From positions 1-33,832 of the forward strand of contig CBDUQI010000043.1 of NCBI GenBank assembly GCA_965369325.1: 33,832 bases of DNA, given 5' to 3'. Below the pieces are notes generated by a model. That model was given only the letters and a program-made list of their open reading frames with translations, was not told the DNA's origin and did not search any database. This document shows, piece after piece, positions 8,114 to 16,611 of the stretch (positions are counted from its first letter, which is position 1; every line of letters starts with the position of its first letter). The DNA comes from CBDUQI01 sp965369325 (lineage in GTDB: Bacteria; Pseudomonadota; Gammaproteobacteria; Steroidobacterales; JBCBZW01). The translations under genes and the position numbers were made by a program.

Positions 8114-8129
8114 TGGCATACTGTCGGCT
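8114..8129 (+). promoter_or_regulatory. Candidate sigma-54 promoter upstream of PEP-CTERM gene 2
   Basis: TGGCATA-CTGT-CGGCT keeps the -24 GG (8115-8116) and the -12 GC (8127-8128) at the required 12-base interval, with a perfect TGGCAT block. The TT before the -12 GC is replaced by CG, so it is weaker than the site at 7451. The start would be near 8140, about 40 nt before the ATG at 8182. Confidence 0.4.
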
Positions 8130-8181
8130 GTGTTAAGATTCGGTTCAAACCGCAAATAATTAGATTTTTCAGGGGATACGC

Positions 8182-8721
8182 ATGAAATCTCGTATCTGGA
8201 CAAAAGCGGCGGCTGTCGCAGCACTTCTGGCATTCCCGCTGGGCGCGTCCGCAGCTTCGTTTTCCGGCGAGCTCTCTTTCTTCGGTACGTTCACACCAGA
8301 CACAGTCGATTTGGATGACGCCAGCGTGCTGACGTTTCTGCCACCCGTGTTCGTCGCAGAAGCGGTGGACGATTTTACTGGGGCGGGGGGCACTACTACC
8401 ACGTTCGGTGTCATCGATCTGAATGCACCAGGTGGTACCTTGTTCACCACCGACAACGGCATCAGCTTCGACATCGGTTCGGTGAGCATCGATTTTGAGA
8501 TCGCCAATCAAATCGATATCACCATGAACGGCACCTACTCGCTGAATGGCATGACCGCAGAAGGCGTATTGGTACTAACGGGTAACACCGTTGCTAACCA
8601 GATCTACACCTTCTCTGCCGTCGGCTTTACTCAGACTGCAGTGGTTCCTGCTCCGGCCGGACTATTGCTGATGGGTTCAGCGTTGGCGGGCCTTGGCCTG
8701 CGCAGACGCAAAGCAGCCTAA
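8182..8721 (+). CDS. PEP-CTERM-like (VPAPA-type) sorting-domain protein 2
   Basis: The gene encodes 179 residues from ATG 8182, with AGGGG upstream. A signal peptide (about 1-24, ending ASA) leads to a Thr/Asp/Gly-rich mature domain, also cysteine-free and probably beta-sheet. The carboxy terminus is a variant sorting signal: VPAPA followed by GLLLMGSALAGLGL and RRRK. It lacks the PEP tripeptide but has the same motif-helix-basic-tail layout, close to the VPxPA (VPLPA-CTERM) class. Mature start (FSGELSFFGTFTPDT) resembles the previous protein (ITGEIGFGGIWTPTG), supporting duplication. A strong terminator follows 25 bases after the stop. Confidence 0.86.
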   Translation: MKSRIWTKAAAVAALLAFPLGASAASFSGELSFFGTFTPDTVDLDDASVLTFLPPVFVAEAVDDFTGAGGTTTTFGVIDLNAPGGTLFTTDNGISFDIGSVSIDFEIANQIDITMNGTYSLNGMTAEGVLVLTGNTVANQIYTFSAVGFTQTAVVPAPAGLLLMGSALAGLGLRRRKAA

Positions 8722-8746
8722 GCTAAAAGATCACATCGTGATTGTG

Positions 8747-8775
8747 AAAAGGCGGCCATCAGGCCGCCTTTTTTT
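8747..8775 (+). terminator. Rho-independent terminator
   Basis: A perfect 7-bp GGCGGCC/GGCCGCC stem with an ATCA loop (8751-8768) is flanked by AAAA and followed by seven T. It ends the PEP-CTERM pair. The flanking A run means it may also act on transcripts arriving from the leftward M14-ABC-TlpA operon. Confidence 0.93.
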
Positions 8776-8828
8776 ATCTGCCGATCCTCACCACACCAAC
8801 ACACCACAACGTGCCGGCGGGAAGTGGG

Positions 8829-10094
8829 CTATATGTCTTTTAGCAGGCCATCCACGAAGCTCGTGAACTCCGCCACCCATCGCTCGTAGTGCTCGCCGGT
8901 GCCAGGGCCTGTAAAGCCGGTATGGATGCGCCTGACCTCGCCCTGCCTGTCCATCATGATCAACGTCGGGAACGCAAGCACCCGGTTCAGCATCGGCAGT
9001 GTCTCCCCGGCAGAGGTCTTATCCGAATAGCCTGCGACTAATGTTTCAAACCCAATATCAAATTTCTCGCGAAAACGCTGCACCTGACCCGCGGCGGTAT
9101 CGAAGTCCTCAAAGTGCTCAAACATCAGGGCCACAATCTCAAGCCCACGCCCCTGATGAGCGCGGTAGAACTCACTTAGAAACGCCGCTTCATCGTGGCA
9201 ATTGGGACACCACGTGCCCATCAGTGTCACCAGTACCACCTTGCCTGCAAACCGAGGCTCCTCAAGCGAGACGGGCTGCCCGAGCTGGTTTGGAAACTGA
9301 AACTGAAAACGCTCGTAACCGTCTTTAAGAAACGTTAGTTGGTTCGCGTCCGGTAGCTGCGCCGACGGGTCTGCACGCGCCACCCAGTCCTCGTGCCACT
9401 TGGTACCTGACCAGAAGTCCCCGGTGAGTCCGCCCTGCTGATCCAGATGAGCGCGAAACAAAAAAGCGTGTGCGCCATCGAACGTCGACAACGACACGGT
9501 ATCGCCTAGAACATTGCCTGCCAAATAGCGGTAATCGCCGGTTGGGGTCATGAAGGTACCGGTCACCTCCTGTGCCTGTTGACGGAACTCGGCCACTGCC
9601 GCAGTGCGTGTACCGTCCTCCTCAGTGAACTCAACAGACCAGCGCCCCTGCACGCTGCGCACCTCACTTGAGCCTGGGGCGGGTCCGAAACGTGTCGCGG
9701 GCGAGTACCCATGATAGGCCTTGAACGGCATGTGCTGAAGTTCGCCCCCCCGCTTCACCAACTGCAACTGCCCGGACATCTCCGACGGGCTACTCAGCTG
9801 GGCGTCAATCCTGTTGTTAAAGGCGGGAAAGACTAGACTCAAGCTGCCGTCTGGCGCCAGTTGCACCTCGCCTACCTGCACTTTCTCGGCACCGTTGATC
9901 AGGTGGACCGTTGGCGGCTCGCCGTCCTGAGCATGCACAACCTTCAAGCCAAACGGCAGCTCGCCCCCCGGCAACTCAGCGGTCGCCCGCCATTCCCCCT
10001 CAGCGGGCACTAGCGACGGCGGCGGGCGCTCGCACCCTTGCAGGCCTAGCATTGCCGCCAGCCCCAATCCAAAACCCCAATGAATTGCTCGCAC
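8829..10094 (-). CDS. TlpA-like thioredoxin-fold lipoprotein
   Basis: The gene encodes 421 residues from GTG 10094, with GGGAG eight bases upstream. A lipoprotein signal (lipobox LQGC, Cys21) anchors it in the periplasmic face of a membrane. Residues 22-250 are a long beta-rich region without cysteine, containing repeated G-x-[FW]-x-x-P/SG elements. The carboxy-terminal third is a TlpA/AhpC-type thioredoxin fold, with FAGKVVLVTLMGTWCPNC and a WCPNC redox pair (C296, C299), and the cis-proline region near FPTLIMMDRQG. It probably reduces or exchanges disulfides outside the cytoplasm. It is the last gene of a three-gene leftward operon, 29 bases after the ABC exporter. Confidence 0.88.
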   Translation of the reverse strand: MRAIHWGFGLGLAAMLGLQGCERPPPSLVPAEGEWRATAELPGGELPFGLKVVHAQDGEPPTVHLINGAEKVQVGEVQLAPDGSLSLVFPAFNNRIDAQLSSPSEMSGQLQLVKRGGELQHMPFKAYHGYSPATRFGPAPGSSEVRSVQGRWSVEFTEEDGTRTAAVAEFRQQAQEVTGTFMTPTGDYRYLAGNVLGDTVSLSTFDGAHAFLFRAHLDQQGGLTGDFWSGTKWHEDWVARADPSAQLPDANQLTFLKDGYERFQFQFPNQLGQPVSLEEPRFAGKVVLVTLMGTWCPNCHDEAAFLSEFYRAHQGRGLEIVALMFEHFEDFDTAAGQVQRFREKFDIGFETLVAGYSDKTSAGETLPMLNRVLAFPTLIMMDRQGEVRRIHTGFTGPGTGEHYERWVAEFTSFVDGLLKDI

Positions 10095-10123
10095 GTTTAG
10101 CTCCCGTTGGTAACCTTCACCAT

Positions 10124-11992
10124 CTATTGATACCCCTGCGCCTGCAGATTGAACAAGCTAGCATACCGCCCGTCTTGCGCCATTAGCTGCTCGTGGGTGC
10201 CTTGCTCCATGAGTTGGCCATCCTGGATAAGGATAATCTGATCCGCCATACGCACGGTCGAGAATCGATGCGAGATAAGAACAACCATCCGATTGCTCGA
10301 CAACTTGCTGAAGTGCTCGAAGATACTCGCTTCTGCCTCAGCATCCATGGCCGCCGTCGGCTCATCCAGCACCAGAATGTCGGCATCGCGGCGCATGAAC
10401 GCGCGCGACAGCGCCACCTTTTGCCACTGCCCCATCGACAGCTCACGCCCGCCCTGAAACCAACGCCCCAACTGGGTGCCGTAGCGCTGTGGCATCGCCT
10501 CGATAAATGGGGCTGCCATCCCGCTTTCCGCGGCGGCCTCCCAACGGCCGTGCTCGTCAAAATGGCGCACATCACCGATGCCGATGTTCTCGCCGACGGT
10601 AAACTGATAGCGTACAAAATCTTGGAAGATCACGCCTATCCGCCGACGCAATGCCTCCACATCCCACTCACGCAAATCCAGACCGTCCAGCAAAATACGC
10701 CCGGCGTGCGGCTCGTACAACCGACTCATCAGCTTGATCAGCGTGGTCTTGCCTGAACCGTTCTGCCCGACCAGGGCCAGCGTCTGGCCCGGTTTCAGAT
10801 GCAGGTCAATCTGGTTCAGCGCGGGTCTGTCGGCGCCGCGGTAAGTAAAGCTCACCTGCTCAAAGCGCAACCCATCGGCGGGATCAGGTCCCGCCAGCGC
10901 ACTGCCCGAGACACCGCTGATCTCCTGCTCCAGGTACTCATACAGAATAGAGAGGTATAGATTGTCCTCATACATGCCGCCGATGGAGGCCAGTATCGCC
11001 GACACCGCCGACTGCCCTTGCCTGAACAACATGAGGTACATAGTCATCTGGCCCAAGGTGATACGTGTGTTTACCGTCGCGATTGCGATCCACGCGTAGG
11101 CACCGTAGAACGCCGCCGTCCCCAACAACCCCAGGACAAAGCCCCAGCTATCCCGTCGGATGGTCAGGCGACGGTCCTCGCCAAACAGCTTGGTAAAAAT
11201 ATCGCGATACCGCTGCAGCAGCTTCGGCCCCAGCTGAAACAGCTTAACTTCTTTTACACTGTCCTCGCGCGCCAGCACCGTCTCCAGGTAAATCTGCATG
11301 CGCGTATCCGGCGAGCGCCAGCGAAACAGCCGGAAGGCATCCCCAGAGAATTTGGTCTCGGCGATAAACACCGGCACGCCAGCCAGCGCCAGCACCAGCA
11401 CAGCCCAGGGCGAGAACTGCACCAGGATCAGCCCATAGGAAAGCAGCGAAATCATATTCTGCACCAGATCAAAGGTGCGGTTCACCAGGCTCAACGGCCG
11501 GCTGGACGCCTCACGACGGGCGCGGGTAAGTTTGTCGTAAAACTCAGAGTCCTCGAAGTCTGACAACTGCAGGGTGAGCGCCTTTTGCAGGATCATCACG
11601 TTCACCCGCTGCCCCAGCAGTGCCCGCAACAGCGATCGGCACGCGTTGATCGCGCGTTGCACGCCAGCCAACATCGCCACGATCACCCCTTCCAGCAATA
11701 CATAGCGCAACAAGGTGTCCAGTGGTGGTTCGCCGCCGGCGCTGGATACAGCAATCGCCGCGACCACGGCATCGACGATAAGCTGTCCCACCCACGCGAT
11801 AGCGGCGGGTAGAATCCCCGCCGCCAACGTCAAGGCGGCCAGCGCCAAGGTGAGCGGACGGCTCGTCTCCCACACCAGCTCCATCGCACGACGACTGTAT
11901 CGGAAGACGCTGAAAAACCGCTGTATTGGCCCGACCGACGGATCGTCGGGCGGCTCGTCAGTGGTGGGATGCGCGTGAGGCGAATCTGCCAC
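10124..11992 (-). CDS. ABC exporter, fused permease and ATPase
   Basis: The 622-residue half-transporter starts at GTG 11992, with GAGGA six bases upstream; this overlaps the stop region of the peptidase gene. Residues 40-350 form the transmembrane domain with several hydrophobic helices. The ATPase domain has Walker A GQNGSGKT (409-416), Q-loop Q457, signature LSMGQ (518-522, Met in place of the usual Gly), Walker B ILVLDE (539-544) and the switch histidine H575. The segment LSMGQWQKVALSRAF is typical of peptide or antibiotic exporters. Substrate cannot be read from the sequence. A carboxypeptidase gene upstream and a thioredoxin-like lipoprotein gene downstream hint at export or processing of a peptide, but no precursor gene is visible here. 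Confidence 0.92.
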   Translation of the reverse strand: MADSPHAHPTTDEPPDDPSVGPIQRFFSVFRYSRRAMELVWETSRPLTLALAALTLAAGILPAAIAWVGQLIVDAVVAAIAVSSAGGEPPLDTLLRYVLLEGVIVAMLAGVQRAINACRSLLRALLGQRVNVMILQKALTLQLSDFEDSEFYDKLTRARREASSRPLSLVNRTFDLVQNMISLLSYGLILVQFSPWAVLVLALAGVPVFIAETKFSGDAFRLFRWRSPDTRMQIYLETVLAREDSVKEVKLFQLGPKLLQRYRDIFTKLFGEDRRLTIRRDSWGFVLGLLGTAAFYGAYAWIAIATVNTRITLGQMTMYLMLFRQGQSAVSAILASIGGMYEDNLYLSILYEYLEQEISGVSGSALAGPDPADGLRFEQVSFTYRGADRPALNQIDLHLKPGQTLALVGQNGSGKTTLIKLMSRLYEPHAGRILLDGLDLREWDVEALRRRIGVIFQDFVRYQFTVGENIGIGDVRHFDEHGRWEAAAESGMAAPFIEAMPQRYGTQLGRWFQGGRELSMGQWQKVALSRAFMRRDADILVLDEPTAAMDAEAEASIFEHFSKLSSNRMVVLISHRFSTVRMADQIILIQDGQLMEQGTHEQLMAQDGRYASLFNLQAQGYQ

Positions 11993-12000
11993 CTGAGTCC

Positions 12001-13347
12001 TCAGGAGCGCTCATCTTGATCCCCGGCGGGCAGCGCCGGGATATCCGCCGAGGGCTCGGCGGGCGGATCCACCGGCGCCAGAGTGCTTTGCAGACGCGCA
12101 TTGCGACGATCGGCGTCTTCGATAGGAACAAGCTTGCGCTCTATCCACACCAGCATATCGTCCCAGATCTCCACCAGCTCACCTTCACTGGGCATTCTAA
12201 AAGCGCTCTCCAGCTCCACGGTAAGTAAGGGTATGGCTTTGTGAACCCCGATGTAGCGCCCCATCGAGCCCGGATACGTCCCCAGCAGACGTAATTCCAA
12301 CGGACCGAGATTCTCCGGTGGCGTATGCGGTCCATCAAAATCGACAATGCCGTGCGGCGCGTGCACCGAAATTACGGCGTCCGGGCGAAAATGCTCAATC
12401 TGCTCGGCCAGCCAGGCGGACTCGGGCTCGCTCAGTGGGGCTGGCCCCGGATAACGGCGTGGATTGCGGTGAGTGCGCTGCTCCCAATATCTGGGGGCTT
12501 CTGACAACCAGTCCGGTGTGGGAAAGTTGCGGTTCAGATCGACGCCGTTTGCGTTCATTCGTTGCGACATCCCCGGCGGCCGCAACAGGCCGTCCGGATT
12601 AAGCACGGGCACCACGCGCCAGTGATATGCCTGCTCGGCCTGCCCCTGCAATCGGTTCAGCCACTTAAATACCACTGAGACCGAGCTGTACTCATCGCCG
12701 TGAATACCGCCCACCAACAATACCCGTAGCGGCTCAGCGCCGGCCGCCGAAAAATCGCGGTAAGCAATACTGATGCCCTCGTTCGACACCGCGCCGCTAG
12801 CTCTAAGATTAACCCGCCGGCATTCGGCCAACCCGACCGAGGACAGCTTGGTGTCAATGCGTTGGCACAGTTGCTCTACCGCCGCCTGATCGAGTGCGCC
12901 GTTCATGGGCTCACGTGTATCGCGCTGCGGTGCCGTATGCGAGGACGGGGCTTGAGTTGAGTCGGAGCGGGTATCAGGGACCTTATCGGGCGTGACTTCA
13001 TCGGCCAGTTTGGCAGCATCGTCGGCCTCCGTGCTGTCCGACGCCAGCCCGCCCGGTTGTGTCCCCAGCCCTCGATCTCCAACTGGGTCCGAGGCGGTCG
13101 CCGCGGGCGATGGTATCAACGCTGGTGTCGGAAGGCGTATCGGCGGTGCAATCGGCGGGGCCTGCTCGACAGCACCCGGCACATCGGCCTGTGGCCGCGC
13201 CGGCGCAGCGACCGGCTCAGCCACTGCCTCAGCGGCGCTTAGGAACAACAGTGCCAGCACCAGAGCCAGCGCTTGTGCACACGTTGCGCATCCGCTGGTC
13301 ACGGCATGTACCAGCCTGTGCCGCGATGATCTGATAGTTGCTGCCAA
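12001..13347 (-). CDS. Secreted M14-family zinc carboxypeptidase (MpaA-like)
   Basis: The gene encodes 448 residues from TTG 13347, with AAGAGG just upstream. A basic segment and a hydrophobic stretch (about 24-43) form an unusually late signal peptide or anchor. Residues 45-150 are a Pro/Ala/Asp-rich linker of low complexity. The catalytic domain follows, with zinc ligands H216 and E219 in GGIHGDE and H329 in ISVHAPHG, the substrate-binding N-R pair of GVDLNRNFP (272-273) and the probable catalytic glutamate E378 in TVELES. The wording is close to the murein peptide amidase MpaA group, suggesting cleavage of peptidoglycan-derived peptides, but the signal places it outside the cytoplasm. It leads the operon with the ABC exporter and the TlpA-like lipoprotein. 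Confidence 0.88.
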   Translation of the reverse strand: MAATIRSSRHRLVHAVTSGCATCAQALALVLALLFLSAAEAVAEPVAAPARPQADVPGAVEQAPPIAPPIRLPTPALIPSPAATASDPVGDRGLGTQPGGLASDSTEADDAAKLADEVTPDKVPDTRSDSTQAPSSHTAPQRDTREPMNGALDQAAVEQLCQRIDTKLSSVGLAECRRVNLRASGAVSNEGISIAYRDFSAAGAEPLRVLLVGGIHGDEYSSVSVVFKWLNRLQGQAEQAYHWRVVPVLNPDGLLRPPGMSQRMNANGVDLNRNFPTPDWLSEAPRYWEQRTHRNPRRYPGPAPLSEPESAWLAEQIEHFRPDAVISVHAPHGIVDFDGPHTPPENLGPLELRLLGTYPGSMGRYIGVHKAIPLLTVELESAFRMPSEGELVEIWDDMLVWIERKLVPIEDADRRNARLQSTLAPVDPPAEPSADIPALPAGDQDERS

Positions 13348-13536
13348 ATCTGCCTCTTGATCGGGTTCCCAACGGCGGGAGGCTGGCTATTCTACAGCCT
13401 CCATCGCTGTGATGCGTGCTCCGTAGCCATCCCAAACACCTGAAGATTAGTCTGCCTGCGTCCAAGCCTGCTCTGAAGGCGAACTGCCGGGGCAAGTGTG
13501 AACTGGTCCGCCTTTTGCCGCCCTTGTGCGTTCAGC

Positions 13537-13563
13537 TAAAGAAAACATCTGCTGAGCCGACTC
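13537..13563 (+). promoter_or_regulatory. Sigma-28 (FliA)-type promoter of the chemosensory operon
   Basis: TAAA (13537-13540), exactly 15 bases, then GCCGACTC (13556-13563) fits the flagellar sigma-28 consensus TAAA-N15-GCCGATAA, including the critical GCCGA. Transcription would start about 10 bases on, leaving about 60 nt before the cheY ATG at 13633. No other convincing promoter is seen in the 285-bp gap. Confidence 0.6.
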
Positions 13564-13632
13564 ACTGGGAGTATCCGTCAGTCATCGGATCCGGCTCGCT
13601 ATGCTCTTCTCGCTATCAAGGTCAAATCGCAT

Positions 13633-14001
13633 ATGAACAAAACAGTGCTGGCTGTAGACGACTCGCCTTCTATGCGCCAGATTGTAGCGTCAACGCTAAA
13701 CTCTGGCGGCTTTGACGTTCGCGAGGCCGCCGACGGGGTGGAAGCGTACCGCGTCGCCCACGAAACCGACGCGGCACTGGTCATCACCGACGTCAACATG
13801 CCGCGCATGGATGGCATTACGTTGGTAAGTAAGCTACGCGAACTCCCTAACTACAAGTACGTGCCGATTCTGGTACTAACGACCGAAGCCTCTGCCGAGA
13901 CCAAGGCGGCGGGCCGCGAAGCGGGGGCCACCGGTTGGATTGTAAAGCCCTTCGATCCCGAGCAGTTGTTAAATCTGATTAAGCGCCTGATAGAAAACTA
14001 G
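13633..14001 (+). CDS. cheY: CheY-like response regulator
   Basis: The gene encodes 122 residues, a single receiver domain with no output domain. The acidic pair D9/D10, phospho-acceptor D53 (ITDVNMP), switch threonine T83 (VLTTEAS) and K105 (VKPF) are all in place. The start is ATG 13633 with AAGG upstream. It heads an operon whose cheA begins nine bases after its stop. It would be phosphorylated by CheA and may act on the flagellar switch or serve as a phosphate sink. The sequence does not say which, and FliM binding would need testing. Confidence 0.93.
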   Translation: MNKTVLAVDDSPSMRQIVASTLNSGGFDVREAADGVEAYRVAHETDAALVITDVNMPRMDGITLVSKLRELPNYKYVPILVLTTEASAETKAAGREAGATGWIVKPFDPEQLLNLIKRLIEN

Positions 14002-14010
14002 GATTCCGTC

Positions 14011-16029
14011 GTGGAACTGGACGAAATCACCGCGCTGTTTGTCGAGGAGTGCTTTGAAGGGCTGGACTTGATGGAGTCGGCGCTGGACATCGCCGCGATT
14101 GACCAGGACAGTATCGACTCGATCTTTCGCGCGGCCCACTCTATTAAGGGTGGCGCCGCCACCTTCGGTTTTCCTGAAACATCGCATGTAGCGCACGGAG
14201 TGGAATCTGTCCTTGCGCACTTGCGCGACCAGCGGATAGACGTCTCGACAGCACCCATCAGTGTGCTGTTAGAGGCGGTAGACCTGATGCGTGCCCAGCT
14301 CAGCGCGGCCACCACCGGCGTCATCGTTGAGCAAGCGCAGACCGAGCAGCTCATCCATGCGCTGCAAGCGGCGCTTGACGTTGACAGCACCGTTAGCACC
14401 GCCGCGACGGAGGCAATCCACCCCCCCGAATCTGACGCGCCCATTTCCCTACCCGCGGACACTAACAGCGCTTTGGGGGTATGGAAAATCGCCTTCCGCC
14501 CCGGCGAAAAAGTATTTGAACGATGTATCGACCCGCTGTCGCTGCTGCGAGCGCTCGAGCTGCTCGGAACGCTCAAAACCAAGTGCACTATCGACGCGGT
14601 GCCATCCCTTGAGGACATCGATCCGGAGCAGAGCTATCTCGCCTGGGATCTGGAGCTACATAGCGATTGTGATGAACAGACCATTGTCGATACGTTTGAC
14701 TGGATAGAAGGCGACTGCATGCTGCAGATCACCGCCCCGGGGACCCAGGCGCCGGAGATCTCACCGCACCAATCGCCAGCGCAAAACTCGCGCCAAGCAA
14801 GCACAAAATCCAACCCGCTCGCCACCAACGCCACTGCCTCGTCTTTCCGCGTGGGCACCGAGCAAATTGACGAGTTGATTAATCTGGTGGGGGAGCTTGT
14901 TATCACTCAGTCGATGTTGCATCGGGTATGCAACACATCCGAGCAGCAACAAAGCGATGAGCTGCAGCATGCGTTAACCCAGCTCGATCGCAGCACTCGC
15001 GACCTGCAAGAAAGCGTGCTGCGCATTCGTATGCTCCCTATCGGCTCAACGTTCTCTCGCTTGCGCCGCGTTGTGCGGGACTTGAGCAGCAAACTTGGCA
15101 AGCCCGTTGAACTGAACATTGAGGGCGAAAGTACTGAGCTGGACAAAACGGTGCTTGAAAAAATTAGCGACCCGTTGTTACACCTAATAAGAAACGCGAT
15201 GGATCATGGATTCGAGCTCCCGGGGCAACGCGAACAGCAGGGCAAGCCGGCCCAAGGCACCCTAACGCTACGTGCCTACCATGAAAGCGGCAGTATCGTA
15301 GTTGAGGTGGAAGACGATGGCGGCGGGCTTAATCGCGAGGTGATTCTGGCGCGCGCCCGCGAACGCGGCATGGTAGAGGGCACTGAGGAGCTGTCCAACG
15401 AGGCTATCGATCAACTTATCCTGGAGCCGGGTTTCTCCACCATAACGCAGGTAAACGACATCTCCGGCCGCGGTGTCGGCATGGATGTCGTACGCAGCAA
15501 CATAGAAGTATTGGGTGGCACCTTGCGCGTGGATTCGCAACGCCTCAAAGGCTGCAGGGTAACAATGCGCTTGCCACTTACCCTAGCGATACTGGAAGGG
15601 CAACTAGCAACCGTTGGTGAGGTTAAGTTGGTGTTGCCGCTGATCTCAATTTCAGAGTCCATTGGTGTCTGCGCGCAATCACTGCGCGCGTATGGCGGCG
15701 AACAGCGGCTTTATCGCGTGCGTGATGACTACATCCCGATCGTAAAATTGGATGAGCTGTTCGCGCTCCCCACGCCCGCGCGGGATCTAACCGAACGGAT
15801 GCTAGTCGTGGTTGAAAGTGAGGGACGTATGTTAGGACTGTGCGTCGACTCACTGCTGGGTCAACAGCAGGTCGTTGTCAAAAGCCTTGAACAGAACTAC
15901 CAATCGGTACCCGGCCTGTCAGGCGCCACCGTACTTGGCGATGGCACGGTCGCGTTGATATTGGACACCGCACAGATCGTGCGCCAGTTCTACCGCCGAT
16001 CTGAGCACGAACTTACCCATGCCGCGTAG
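14011..16029 (+). CDS. cheA: Chemotaxis histidine kinase CheA
   Basis: The gene encodes 672 residues from GTG 14011, nine bases after cheY. Domains in order are as follows. P1 phosphotransfer is at 1-105, with phospho-histidine H43 in AAHSIKGG. A P2-like region of about 155-250 (WKIAFRPGEKVF ... DPLSLLRALELLG) probably docks CheY. Low-complexity Ser/Gln/Asn linker runs to about 270, and P3 dimerisation begins at FRVGTEQIDELINLVGEL. The P4 ATPase has an N-box HLIRNAMDHGFE, G1 DDGGGL and G2 GRGVGMDVV. P5, a CheW-like domain, takes the last 130 residues. All catalytic motifs look intact. It would sit at the receptor tips with CheW and phosphorylate CheY. Confidence 0.96.
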   Translation: MELDEITALFVEECFEGLDLMESALDIAAIDQDSIDSIFRAAHSIKGGAATFGFPETSHVAHGVESVLAHLRDQRIDVSTAPISVLLEAVDLMRAQLSAATTGVIVEQAQTEQLIHALQAALDVDSTVSTAATEAIHPPESDAPISLPADTNSALGVWKIAFRPGEKVFERCIDPLSLLRALELLGTLKTKCTIDAVPSLEDIDPEQSYLAWDLELHSDCDEQTIVDTFDWIEGDCMLQITAPGTQAPEISPHQSPAQNSRQASTKSNPLATNATASSFRVGTEQIDELINLVGELVITQSMLHRVCNTSEQQQSDELQHALTQLDRSTRDLQESVLRIRMLPIGSTFSRLRRVVRDLSSKLGKPVELNIEGESTELDKTVLEKISDPLLHLIRNAMDHGFELPGQREQQGKPAQGTLTLRAYHESGSIVVEVEDDGGGLNREVILARARERGMVEGTEELSNEAIDQLILEPGFSTITQVNDISGRGVGMDVVRSNIEVLGGTLRVDSQRLKGCRVTMRLPLTLAILEGQLATVGEVKLVLPLISISESIGVCAQSLRAYGGEQRLYRVRDDYIPIVKLDELFALPTPARDLTERMLVVVESEGRMLGLCVDSLLGQQQVVVKSLEQNYQSVPGLSGATVLGDGTVALILDTAQIVRQFYRRSEHELTHAA

Positions 16030-16038
16030 GAGCTACCC

Positions 16039-16611
16039 ATGCTGACCGCAACCGAGCTCGAGCCGGAGCATTCCGAGGCGCCGCCCATGCAGGGGCCCAA
16101 TACATTGCAGGTACTGACCTTCTCCATTGCCGGCGAAGAGTACGGCGTGGACATTCTCCAGGTGCGGGAGATTAAGAGCTGGCATGGCGCAACACCTCTG
16201 CCAAATTCACCGCCACACGTGGCCGGCGTGATCAATTTACGTGGAACCGTCATCCCCATCATTTGCATGCGAGCGTTGTTCGCCATGCCCACGTTACTCG
16301 AAGCCCCGGAGTCGCTGGCGGAAGCCGTGGTGATTGTCGCGTGCATCAAGCAGGGCGAATCAACCCGCACTGTTGGGTTGCTGGTGGACACCGTGTCTGA
16401 AGTGTACACAGTGGATCGCGAGCAGTTACAACCACCGCCGCAGTTTCGACTGGACGAGCAGCGTAACGCCATCCTCGCCCTGGCTACTATCGACTCTAAA
16501 ATGCTCATCTTGCTTGATGTGGAAAGAGTCCTGCTCGATTGCCTTGCCCCCTCAGGCAGCAACGACCCCACCATCCACATCTCACCTGGAGATTCCAACT
16601 ATGCGCGTTAG
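16039..16611 (+). CDS. cheW: Coupling protein CheW
   Basis: The gene encodes 190 residues and starts nine bases after cheA, with TAGGAG before ATG 16039. The CheW/SH3-like domain starts at about residue 23 (LQVLTFSIAGEEYGVDILQVREIK) and carries the usual receptor-contact motif GVINLRGTVIPII. The last part is conserved (SKMLILLDVERVL). The first 20 residues are an acidic extension and there is a short tail. It bridges receptors and CheA. The last 11 bases overlap the start of the receptor gene (ATG 16601), a sign of translational coupling. Confidence 0.95.
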   Translation: MLTATELEPEHSEAPPMQGPNTLQVLTFSIAGEEYGVDILQVREIKSWHGATPLPNSPPHVAGVINLRGTVIPIICMRALFAMPTLLEAPESLAEAVVIVACIKQGESTRTVGLLVDTVSEVYTVDREQLQPPPQFRLDEQRNAILALATIDSKMLILLDVERVLLDCLAPSGSNDPTIHISPGDSNYAR

